Of a DNA stretch of 64,000 nt, positions 26,421 to 38,036 are shown in pieces. Position 1 is the first letter of the stretch; each line of letters begins with the position of its first letter. Under the pieces are notes generated by a model. It had not been told where the DNA came from. It searched no databases and was given only the letters and a program-made list of their open reading frames with translations. Source of the stretch: Coccinella septempunctata (Eukaryota; Arthropoda; Insecta; Coleoptera; Coccinellidae); NCBI RefSeq assembly GCF_907165205.1, contig NC_058198.1, positions 1,267,501 through 1,331,500 on the forward strand, given 5' to 3'. The position numbers were made by a program, and so were the translations under genes.

Positions 26421-29400
26421 CTACGCCAAATTAATATCATTCTTCTTTTTCAAAACAATATCATGAACATTCAAATGAGCAACTTTTTCCTTTTGCTTGG
26501 GCGGTATGCTCTGTTGACAGAATCTCTTGAAAGCTTCCAACTCCCTTTCCTCTGCATCAAGATCATCTTCTAATACATCTTTAGGAGTGAAAATGTTATC
26601 TGTAAAATTATTAATGCAATCACACTAATAAAAAAAAATCATTCATCAATATAATTGGTAGATAATGAGATATGCAACTCACCGTAACTCCAGTCCTCCT
26701 TGTCAAAACTGGACTTATCACCAATCGTAGGTATAATGGAGACCTGAGCGACCTGATTAGCTTTTGGCTCTTGTTCGGCCTTTGGTGTTTTTCTATTCAC
26801 TTTGGTTATCTCAATGCCAGGCAAACCTGACAGAATTTCTTGAGCATTCAATGAGCTCAAGGGATTCTCTGTTGAATTATTCGAAACCATGCTGTCTACC
26901 TCTCCACCAATTACTGGTTTCAAATCAGAAAGTAGGTTATGCATTGGAATTCCATTATTTAAAGATTGCTGCAATCGAGAACTACGAATAGTTACCATTC
27001 CATTTTCATTCCTGAAAATGGATGCCTGTCCACAAGAAGCTCCAGTGATATCTAAAGGCAATGGATGTTGTCTTCCAACAGATTCTGAGAACGACTGGAA
27101 TATTGGATTCTTCAAAGTCACCATTGATGGTTGCGAAGTCACTCCAGTATTTGCACCTATTCAAAAAAAATTACAGGAATAATGGTGACTTTATTTAAAT
27201 CACCTAATATACTTACTAATAAGGTGCTGTTTTTTATTCTTCTTTTTTCTATTTTTTCGACTTGTTTCTTTGTTGGTTCCATTAGAATTGATTAATTTTT
27301 CAGTATCTACAACAATTACACCCGATTTATTATTAACAGGAACATTACTGTTTCCCGAGTCTTGGTTCATAGCGATCCTGTAATTATTTTTGTTATTTGA
27401 GGAAGGTCCATCTATCTTCGTTATTGTAATTCCAGGAGGAAGCTTCAAGAAGGGCAAATCTAATTCCTTAGTTTTTGCATATTCAGCTTTTGGCTGTATC
27501 ACATTTCTGTCCATGTCCGCATTCTTGCTATTGGAACTATTCTCGCTCATTCTGTTATTGACAGTGAACGAAACTTTCACTTCTTTATTGGAGTTATTCG
27601 ACTTTCCGTTGCCATTATTTGTGTATTCTTTCCTCATAACCTGAACTTTCACGAAATGTTCGATTTTTTGTTCAGAATTAGATGATTGCTTTTTAGTCTT
27701 TTTTGATTTATTATTAATATTCTCCTTATTGGTATCCGAATGACCATTCATTAGGGTATAAAGCAGTCTATCCTGATCTGGTGTAGAACCTTTCAAAGTT
27801 ATAGTAACTGTAGGACTGTTATCGCCATTTTCCATCGATTTTTTTATTGTTACCATAGCAGGTATTGTTTCTTCTATACAGTTACTTGCGACTGCTTTGT
27901 CATTTTCAACTGTGAATGAACTTCCCTTGCTTTTGTTATTTTTTGATTTTTTAGATTTTTTGTTCCCTGAAATTTACAATATAAAAGTAGTAGCCTCTTT
28001 AATGATTATTTAGTGGTTATAAAAAAAACAGAGAGCAATCTCACCTTCATCAGCTAGATTTTTTTTTTCCTGTTGTTGCTTTATTCGCAACTGTAATTCT
28101 GCAGCCTTTTTTCTCTCTTCTTCTTCCCTAGATTTCTCCTCTTCTATTTTTCTCCTTTCTTCCTCCTATATAGAGATTCACGATTATCATAAAATTTAAA
28201 GAGTTACACATTCTCACCTTTCGTTGACGTTGCCTTGCTTTTTTGGCTGCTTTTTTGTCAGCAATTGCTGCTTTATCAGAGCCTGAATTTCCTTCAATAT
28301 AATCGATGAGTCCATGAATGTCATTCAATTTATTTTTATTTGATACAAGTATTGAATTGACCTTAATTGCTTCAGATGTTACTTTTGAACCTTTGTTGGC
28401 AGTTTCAATGGGTTTCGAAGGAATATTAATTGCTTTAATTTCAGATTGATTTTCTATACGTATAGCTGTCTCTAACTTTGGTGGAGAAGTATTAGTAGGA
28501 ATAGTACATTTAGTAGGTCGTATTTTGTTGGCTGTATCAACTGGAACATTTTTCTGCTTCTGGTTCCTTTGATTCAGACGTATTCTCAGACGTGTTCTAG
28601 TTTCGTTAGATTGTTTTTTGTTAGGTGCCACAGTCTTGAAAAAACAAAAATATTACATTAGAAAGAAGAAAAAGTGGTAATTTCCAATTTATATATCAAC
28701 ATTACATCAAACCTATTGCAAAGAAACCTTTTACCATGGATCATGTTTGACCACATTATACTGAAAATATCAAGTGATAATTTGAGAAAAAAATTGATTG
28801 TTGTACAATCCTCCAGAATAATGAATGATTGTTGTGCTTTATATAATCCAGCATACAACTTGGTTTTCAATTTGAATGACATTCATGTGAACAATTTCTG
28901 ACTCATCCTATCAATTAACGGTATCTGATTAAAAACAACAACGCACCGAGCCAAACACTTCACAGTAAGTGCAATCACATCTCTTAGAATCTTTGTGGTA
29001 GTCACATACCCCTTGTAATTTCTTCAGCTCTGAAAGCAAAAAAAAATACCTCATCTACAATTTCAATTTCAAATAAAATATATTCAAATTTCGAACAAGG
29101 AATCATAAATTGAAAGAATAATCATAATCAAAACTCTTTGAAAACCTTCACACCTTTACCTGCTTTCAGCTCCTCCTCATGCTTACAACTATAGGAACAG
29201 GTTGATGTATTCTTATTTGTGGTTTCATTTCGTATATAGGGAACGCTAGAAAAATATTTCATTACTCAAATATTTCGAATGCAACAATCACAAAGAACTA
29301 CCGGCAGTTTTCCTTCGTTTCGCCATTAGAAACATTGTCAGTTTTAATTTCGCTGGATCTGTAAGGAAATCATGAATCAGCACTTTGAAATCTTTATACG

Positions 29401-32092
29401 AATCTTCAAAAGTCTTTACTTGCATAAGTAATCTCAAATTAAGGAACAAACCTATTTTCTGAGGGTTCCATTTTAGTAGGTTTGACCTTCTTTAATAAAC
29501 TAAACAAGCTTTTGCTTTTCTTCTCTCCATTTTTTACTTGTCTGTTTTCCATCTCTTCGAATTTTTTGTAGATATATGAATCATCACATACCTTCGTTTT
29601 CAATTGAGATTCAAGGGGATGAAGTATCATATTTCTTTTCAGATGACCTTAAAATTTTGTTATGAATCCAAATTTTCCGTCAATTTTGAATGTTAACTTA
29701 CCAACGACATGGTCATGAAACTGATTCAGATCTACTCCTTTTGGACAATAACGACATGGTAACAAATTGAACAAAGCAAAATCTTTCTTTGCATCAATCT
29801 GGAGAGCTATCATGCATAATAAGCAGTCTTCACATAAGCACTGGCCATCTCTATTCAAATAGGACTCGCAGTTTCTTGTTCTTCTATCACTAGCTAGAAT
29901 GATGAGCTCGGCAGCTAATCTTTGTATACTTTGCTTGTCTCTGTAAATTTGGATAATGATATTCAAGGTTTTTTTTCACTTTCTAACATTATCAACATAC
30001 TCTTTTTTCTTCCGGCGAATCCAAAAATCATTTTTTAAAATTAATTTATGGTCTTCACTCATTTCATCGTCCATATTTTGATTGATTCCTCTGAAATTCA
30101 AGCAGTGAAATCAATAAAAAATTCCCATTTTATTGTTGGTAAAAATGAAAATGGATACAACACAAATTTCAAAAATATGATAAATAAAATGGATATCATT
30201 GTGCTGTGAATCAACTCAGTAAAGTATATTTGTACCTCAAATTTTTTAGTGTTTGCCACAATGTATTTAGCTCTCCAAAATCGATTATCATTGAATTATA
30301 TGCTGCAGGAAGTTCAAGTTTATCCTGAAAATCTCATAATTAATGCATACAACGAATCTTGGCAGTTGTCTCATATTGGAAGTGACAAATCAAAATTTTT
30401 ACCATTTGCCTAACTTTCGTCAATATTTCCGATTCGATAGCTTGATAAAATACATTGAAAAAAACAAATTTATTATAATCCATCCAAGTCATGTTACACT
30501 TGTCCCTTAGAAGCTTCTCCAAATCCATGAAAGCAGGATATATTGTTTTAGAAGCAACCAAGAAGGCGTGGTAGAATTGATATAACCCTATAAGTAATTA
30601 AAAGAATTAATTTATTGAATTATAAATCCTGCTTATCAGAGTTATGCTTGTTTTCATTGAAATAATGTTTTTGAGCATATGGGATAGAAAGAAATCAGGT
30701 TATCTACTCACCATCAATCATTGCAACTACATGATTCAAACAACAAGTTGCTTTATATATTCAATATGAACAATTTGATACAGACTTCTTGAGAAATTGA
30801 AAACAATTTAACGCAAGTTTCTTTGTCAAAATAAATGGCAATTTTTAGAAAGTCTTAACCTGAGGGGCAGTGATAACTAAACTTGAAGGTGGAAGTAAGA
30901 AATAAGATAGCATGCAATGTGTTTCAACTATGACAAGGCTTTCAACCTGTTTTCTTTCTATAGATGTCTATATAGGTTCTAACTCACTTTCAAGAGTTTT
31001 GCCTTTATCAATCGACTTATTGAACTGGCAGAATGTAAAACTGACAAATGTATGTAGAAGAGAGAATACTCTCAGATATAACTGTGTCTCATCAGCCAAA
31101 GTTAATCTAAAAAAATAAATTTGAAAAAAAAAGAAAAGGGAAAGAAAAGGTAACTTACTCTTTCACCAAATTTTTCATTTCTGCAATGAAATAAGCTGAT
31201 AATTCCTCGCTGTTTGCTTGAGGATTCAGGGAAAGTAATGACCTGTAGATGTAAATCATGAAATGTCTCAAGGTCAGCCAACTCTGAGTTAGCTGAGACT
31301 TCTTTGCATTCATAAGAGCTAAATATTTCGATAAAATATTCTTATCCTGATTAACAGCATCATCAAATTGAAAATTAGTCATCTGAAAATAAAAATTAAT
31401 ATGATTCGATGAACAATTATGAATTAAATCTTAAAAAACCCTTCTTTAAAATACAGTGACAGTAAATTGATGATTGAAGATCCTGATCATGCATCACGAA
31501 ATTTCTTGTGAGGGAAAATTGTTCCATTTGATGTTCAGTACGGTGGTAGAGCAGATACAATACATTCTTAGAAAGCTCATACAAAGATAATAAAACTTTA
31601 TAAAGCTTTACGAGAGGTTTCAAAAAGATCTGTTCATATTCACGCAAATTTTTTTTATGCACAGTACTCGAAGTCTGAACTACTCAAGATATCTACATGA
31701 ATACGACTCTCTCCACTGACATTAAGTTATATAGATTCTTAATACTTTTAGTAACATCTTTTGTGAAGGCGAAAATTGAATACCACATCTCTGAAAGTGT
31801 GTAAGAGTCAACTAAGCTCATTGAAAAATTTTCTCTCTAGATATATCTAGTATTCCATTTCTGAAATAAGCACTGATGGTACATAAAAGTGGGCATTCTT
31901 CAACAAACAACATACCTCTAAAAGTTTTTGTAGATTTAACATAAAATCCTCGTGCAATGATTGCAGAAATTGAAAGGAATAAATGCCACCGGACTCGTCA
32001 CGACCATCCCAAAGCCCCATTTTGATTTCGTGTGCAAGAACAGTGTATATCTGTTCAATAACTCGAGGCATAAGGAAATCTAAATCATTCAT
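26421..32092 (-). CDS. FAM193-family protein
   Basis: About 1,253 residues in eighteen exons: 32092-31916, 31674-~31440, ~31382-31159, 31106-30988, 30750-30712, 30587-30403, 30324-30236, 30090-30001, 29940-29702, 29647-29452, 29358-29302, 29245-29160, 29029-28947, 28634-28218, 28165-28045, 27966-27217, 27156-26683, 26599-26421. The C-terminal 60 residues fit the FAM193_C domain: FTPKD, then EERELEAFKRFC, then LKKK near the end. A Cys-rich block in exon 9 (CLCEDCLLC, CRYC) and a CxC/CxxC block in exon 13 (CDCTYC) probably bind zinc. The middle is a Lys/Glu coiled coil and a Ser/Asn-rich linker. Function is poorly known in any animal. The exon 2/3 junction does not keep frame with any strong splice pair (see findings). 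All other junctions are in phase. The gene is head-to-head with IleRS. Confidence 0.82.
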
Positions 32093-32596
32093 ATTTATTT
32101 CGTGAATATTGACGTTTTACTTTTTAAGCAATTGTTTTCATAAATGAGCCAATATTTTCAATTTATCATTTCTGAAAATAAGAAATCAAACGTCAAATGT
32201 CATTAGTATAAAAGCAAGGTTATGTTTGATTCATAGAGACCATTTTTCCTTATCTCAATGGCTATAGACAATATAGCCCCATCAAATTAATTTTTTATTA
32301 GAGTATGAAAGTATATAATAATATTGATATATTTCTCTTTACTAGACTCATCTCTGTTGTGTGAATTGGGGAAATTATGGCAAAAACCGCAAAATGTAAT
32401 GGTTTTGTCCATAATATTCCACTATTAAGTCTATGGTCCTGTCAAAACAAAAATAACCTAACTAACCTAACCTGATTGATGATTGCGTGATTGTCACCGA
32501 CAGCAGAGGCAATTTCGTATTTCATTGATTGCATGCAGCAAAATATATTTGCTATTCTATTAACAATATTTCAAAGCACATATTTCTTCAATAAAT
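32093..32596. promoter_or_regulatory. Divergent promoter spacer, FAM193 / IleRS
   Basis: The 504 bp between two opposed start codons hold both promoters. It contains a short run of CCTAA-like units (ACCTAACTAACCTAACC) near 32456-32472. No TATA box can be defended. Confidence 0.5.
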
Positions 32597-35500
32597 ATGG
32601 CTAAACAACACATACCTCGTGTGTCCGAAACTATCGATTTTCCTAAAGCTGAAGAGAAAGTTCTATCCTTATGGAAAGAAATTGATGCTTTTCATACATC
32701 TTTGAAACAATCAAAAGGAAAACCTAGGTACTAGAATTCATCAGCTACAAGCCTTGTTTTCTATACTCGTTTCCCTACAGGTATACTTTCTTTGATGGTC
32801 CCCCTTTTGCTACTGGGCTTCCACACTACGGACATATTCTTGCTGGTACAATTAAAGATGTAGTCACTCGATATGCCCATCAGCAAGGTCATCATGTTGT
32901 AAGACGTTTTGGATGGGACTGTCATGGTCTTCCCATCGAGTATGAGATTGATAAAATGTTGAATATAAAGGGGCCAGATGATGTTATCAAAATGGGTATT
33001 GATAAGTACAATGCTGAATGTAGAAAAATTGTTGGCAGGTATTCTTCAGAATGGGAAGTTATTATGACGCGTTTAGGCAGATGGATAGGTAAAAATTACT
33101 TTTGAGTTTTTTAGCTTTTATGATTACTGAATTCTTTCATTTAAGATTTCAAAAATGATTATAAGTCTATGTATCCGTGGTACATGGAGAGCATTTGGTG
33201 GATCTTCAAACAGTTATTTGAGAAAGGTTTAGTTTACCAGGGTAATAAAGTGATGCCTTATTCAACAACATGTAACACTCCACTATCAAATTTTGAATCC
33301 GGCCAAAATTATAAAGATGTGGTTGATCCTGCTGTAACTGTCAGTTTACCAGTTCTGAATGATAAGGATGAAGCTGCTCTTTTGATTTGGACAACTACAC
33401 CATGGACCCTTCCTAGCAATTTAGCAGCATGTGTCAATCCAAGTATGTGTTAGGATAAATAATAATAATAATAATAATAATGTTTATTCATGCTATTATC
33501 CTTGGATTTACATTCGTCATTATTACATCTGCTTAGCAAGGAATTCTTCTATGGAATAGAAACAATTTTCAAAAAGGTATTGTTTAATATTAGAACTGAA
33601 CTGATTTTTTTGGCTTCTGACTCTATAAGGCAGTTTATTGTAAAATTTATAGGCCCAGTATTATAACCGTGAATATCCGAACTAAGCGGATGATTGTTAT
33701 TTTCATGAATATAATTCAGGCATTCATAAATGAATATACTTGGAACGGTCAGAATTCCAAATTTCTTGGAAGAATTTCTACAATCAGCTCGGAAGTCCAG
33801 ATTATCTATAAGTCTGATAGCCTTTCTTTGAAGAGAAAAAATTTTTTTTGCATGTGATGATTCTTCTCAAAATATTGAATTATCTGTATATTGAGGGCCT
33901 TCTCGAAAACTTTAGAGAAAATAGGTAATACTGAAATAGGCCTGTAATTTGTGAAATGCAAATTGAGAAGCATATAGCGTGTGTTTTTCTGTAAACTATA
34001 GGATTAAACTGAACAACACACATTACGTGTCTCAATGTTTCAATAGAAAATGTTGATATTATAATAACCTATTTTTTAGACCTCATATATGCCCGTGTTC
34101 TACAAAAAAGTACTAACAAGTACTACATACTCTTAGAAGAACGTATTGGTGCTCATTTCCCAAATGAGGATGTTATAATAAAAGAGACCTTCCCTGGAAA
34201 AACGTTGAAAGATTTACAATATGAACCCATTTTTCCCTACTTCAAAGATATGCAAGAAACACATGGGGCTTTCAGAGTACTATGTGATGAATATGTAACT
34301 TCTGAGTCTGGTACTGGAATTGTACATCAAGCTGCTTACTTCGGTGAAGATGATTACCGAGTTTGTTTGGCCAACGGAATCATAACAAAAGATATGGAGC
34401 CAGTTTGTCCCCTGGATGCTAGTGGGAGATTCGTCAAACCAGTAGAGGATTTTGAAGGACAATACATCAAGGACGCTGATAAGAATATTATAGCTAAGCT
34501 TAAGGAGACTGGGAAACTCTTCTCTCAATCGCAGGTTGAGTTTTTTGTGAATTTCCTTTTTATTTTCAATCATTTAATTCAATCACATATAAATTCTTTT
34601 TTTTTTTTTTCAGATCAAGCATAGTTATCCTTTCTGCTGGCGATCAGATACTCCTCTAATCTACAGAGCTGTTCCATCTTGGTTCATCAGAGTTGAACAC
34701 ATGCAAGAAAAACTTCTTGAATGTTCATCGAAAACTTATTGGGTTCCTGAATTTGTTCGTGATAAGAGATTTGGCAATTGGCTCAAAGAAGCAAGAGATT
34801 GGGCTGTGAGTAGAAACAGGTACTGGGGTACACCAATCCCAATATGGATGTCCCCTGATGGTAGTGAAACCATATGCATAGGTAGTATTGCAGAACTAGA
34901 AGAATTAACAGGGAAAAAAGTGAGTGATCTGCATAGAGAATATGTTGATCATTTGGAAATTCCTTCACGCATTCCTGGCAATCCTCCATTAAAACGTGTG
35001 CCAGAAGTATTTGATTGTTGGTTTGAGTCAGGATCTATGCCATATGCGCAGCAACATTACCCTTTTGAGAATTCAAAAGAATTTGAGGAAATGTTCCCAG
35101 CCGATTTCATAGCAGAAGGGATCGATCAAACTAGAGGTTGGTTTTATACATTACTTGTAATATCAACAGCACTTTTTGATCAAGCACCATTCAAGAATCT
35201 GATCGCTAATGGAATGGTATTAGCATCTGATGGTCAGAAAATGTCTAAACGTAAGAAAAATTATCCAGACCCAATGGAAGTTGTCCACAAGTTCGGAGCA
35301 GATGCTCTCAGGTTATATTTGATTAGTTCTCCTGTTGTCAGGGCTGAAAATCTTCGCTTCAAAGAAGAGGGGGTCCGCGATATTGTGAAAGATGCATTTC
35401 TACCTTGGTACAATGCTTTCAGATTTTTATTCCAAAATTTGGAAATGTATGTAAAAGAAAACGATTTCACTTATGACAAATCAGATTTGTCAAGTTCAAA

Positions 35501-37013
35501 TATAATGGATCGTTGGATATTATCTGCTACCCAATCACTCTTGCAGTACGTCCGTGAAGAAATGAAACTCTATCATCTATTCAATGTTGTACCTAGATTA
35601 ACAAAGTTCATTGATTACCTCACAAATTGGTATGTTAGAATGAACCGTAAACGTTTGAAGGGTGACAGTGGAAAAGAGGATTGTAAAACTGCATTGAACA
35701 CATTGTTCAATGTGATTTTTAATATGGTACAAATGATGGCACCATTTGCACCTTTTCTTTCTGAAACAATGTATCAAGACATCAAGGTTGTTGCAAATAT
35801 CCCTGCAGATAGCATACACTACTTATTGCTACCCTCACCAGATTCCAAACTGATTGATCTCGACATAGAAAGGGCTATTTCTAGAATGCAGAGTGTTATA
35901 GAATTAGGTAGAGTTATAAGAGATAGAAAAACACTTCCTATGCGATATCCCCTTCCTGAAATCATAGTGGTGCACCAAGATCCTCAATATTTAGAAGATA
36001 TCCTTTCACTACAAGAGTACATTTTGTCAGAACTCAATGTAAAGAATATTTCTTCAACAAATGACAAGTCTAAATACGGAATCACTTTGAGAGCGGAACC
36101 AGATTATAAAACATTAGGCCTTCGTTTAAAAGGAGACTTCAAAGCAGTTACAGCTGCTGTTAAAGCATTATCAGATGAAGAAATAAATGCTATTTGCAAC
36201 AAAGGACATGGAATCATTCTAGGACATAAAATTGATTTAACTGATTTGAAACTAATATTTAAAGTTGAAAATTTGAACTTAGAGCAGTATGAAGTGAATA
36301 GTGACAATGATGTATTGATATTATTAGATTGTACACCTGATAAAGCTATGCAAGAAGAAGGAATAGCTAGAGAAATTATCAATAAAATCCAGAGGCTTCG
36401 TAAGAAAGCGCGCCTGGTCCCGACTGATGAAATTTCAGTCTTCTACAAAAGTGAAAAAGAAATAGATCGTATAGCTCAAGAGTTCACTAGTTTTATCGAG
36501 GGTACCATTAAAGCTCCTCTGAAAATGTGTTCTGAAAGAACATCTAAGGACCAGTTAATAATTGAGGAGACTCAATATCTGAAGGATTGCAGTTTATATA
36601 TTGCTTTAACGAAAATAAATGATACTGATGAATCAAATTCCAAATGGGTGAATTTATATTTATCTGAATTCAAACCTAGACTATATAATAGCAATAAAGC
36701 TATGGTTCTTCTTGAAGCTGCTGGAAAGCAACTTACACTGAAAGATCTGAACAGAGAAATCATTTCATTGTTTGGTGTCAGCAATTATAGTTTATGGAAT
36801 AAAAATGGGGAAATTACTAATGATGTAGAGTTACATAAAACTGCTAGAAGCACCATTTTTGTTTCTAAACCTAATAAGAAACCAGATTTTCAAGATTCTG
36901 TTGTACCGTTTTGTAAGGTTCATAGTTTTTCAAAAGATAATAAAAATGATATTCTGATATTGGAAAACCCTGTGGGTAATATTCTATTTGATTCATCAGA
37001 TATCGATAATTGA
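32597..37013 (+). CDS. IleRS (IARS1): Cytosolic isoleucyl-tRNA synthetase
   Basis: Class I synthetase that charges tRNA-Ile in the cytosol. In animals it is part of the multisynthetase complex. Five exons (32597-32727, 32781-33088, 33146-33442, 34080-34534, 34614-37013) close to 1,196 residues, slightly shorter than human IARS1 (1,262). The HIGH motif reads HYGH at about residues 59-62. The KMSKS loop reads KMSKR at 606-610, the usual eukaryotic form. The editing (CP1) domain lies between, with WTTTPWTLPSNLA and the aspartate-containing GIVHQAAYFGEDDY segment. The anticodon-binding domain follows. The last ~200 residues are the weakly conserved eukaryotic tail. AATAAA signals at 37027-37032 and 37078-37083 lie right after the stop. 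Intron 3 carries a retrotransposon remnant. Confidence 0.96.
33456..33482 (+). repeat. (AAT)n microsatellite, LINE tail
   Basis: About eight to nine AAT units lie directly after the IleRS exon 3 donor. It is the reverse complement of the LINE 3' tail, so it marks the 3' end of that insertion. Confidence 0.85.
33456..33990 (-). mobile_element. Deleted non-LTR (LINE) retrotransposon remnant
   Basis: Read on the minus strand, 33970-33880 encodes a reverse-transcriptase block typical of Jockey/CR1-like LINEs (NYRPISVLPIFSKVFEKAL). After only about 100 bp it passes to the C-terminal tail seen in the same polyproteins (a run like DFRADCR, then GILTVPSIFIYECLNYI). The catalytic middle is therefore missing and frames are broken. 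The 3' end is a (TTA)n tail, seen on the plus strand as AAT repeats at about 33456-33480, directly next to the IleRS donor. It is a dead, internally deleted copy inside intron 3. The 5' limit is approximate. Confidence 0.75.
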
Positions 37014-38036
37014 ATAATTTTTTAAAAATAAAGTTTGACGAATTGAATAGGTTGAATTTTTTGTCAGTTTTATTTTCAATAAACAATTATACAGTTTTTT
37101 TGTCATTTATTTAATTCCCCTGAGACAAATGATACCAATTACAATATTTAATTAGCAATATAATCTTATTTCATAAAAAGTACAATATATTGATATTGGA
37201 ACTGATTCATTTGTGGGGACGCCATTGTTAAATATGGCCGATAATTCTCTGATGCAGATATAAAGGAAACCTCCATAATACCAAAGATTAATTTCTTTTC
37301 TACTAAAAGCATTATCAGAATTTTCCTCTGATACAGAATTGTAATGAATTATCAATAAATTAGCAATCAGCAACCCGAAAATATAACGGAGTATGTCCAA
37401 AGAGGGCACAAGACAGTTTTCTGCAAATCAAATGTTTTCGATTTTGTTAATATCTTCCAAATTTAGACGATTATCCGAATTGTACTGTAATGTACAGATA
37501 ATTTGTTGTCGAAAAAGTTTGTTATTATTTTGTAAATAGACATTAAAAATTTGAAAAGCTTTTTTGACTAAAGTCAGAATTTAGTATCTGTGGTTCAGTT
37601 TGTAATGTTGGTAGCAACGCGTACGGACAGTTTGGCATTTTGTGATGTGAGATTTTGTTAAAAGTTTTTATTATGGTCTAATTAATATATATTGAGATTA
37701 TATATACATGCCAGTTTTATTAACAAACAAAACTACATAAAAGTCTTCCCTATTGGTTCATAGTGCAATGAGAAAGAAGCTCACATCTTTACGAATTAGC
37801 CTATTAAAAATTTGGTTAAGAGATGAAAATAAAAAATGATGGAATGCAAATAAAAACATTAGAACATATGTGATGTGAAACATGAATTAGTGATCTTTTA
37901 ATGAATTATTGATTCCAACGTATAGTGAAGTGTACTTGAAGGTCCTCGATCATAATTTTTGAGGAATCTGAAGATAAGTGTAGAGTGATCTAATAAATGC
38001 AGCATGAATAGTACAGATTTTCGGTAGAAGTGCGAC
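37014..38036. other. Spacer between IleRS and legless
   Basis: Holds the IleRS 3' end (AATAAA at 37027-37032 and 37078-37083) and the legless 5' UTR and promoter. A minus-strand frame at 37409-37152 (85 codons, no ATG at its start) follows an acceptor-like TTTGCAG. It is discussed as a finding, not called as a gene. Confidence 0.5.

Noticed and set aside
32450..32475. CCTAA/TTAGG words here and at about 25456-25487, like insect telomere repeats
   Set aside because: Only two to three imperfect units each, too short to call interstitial telomeric DNA; could be chance.
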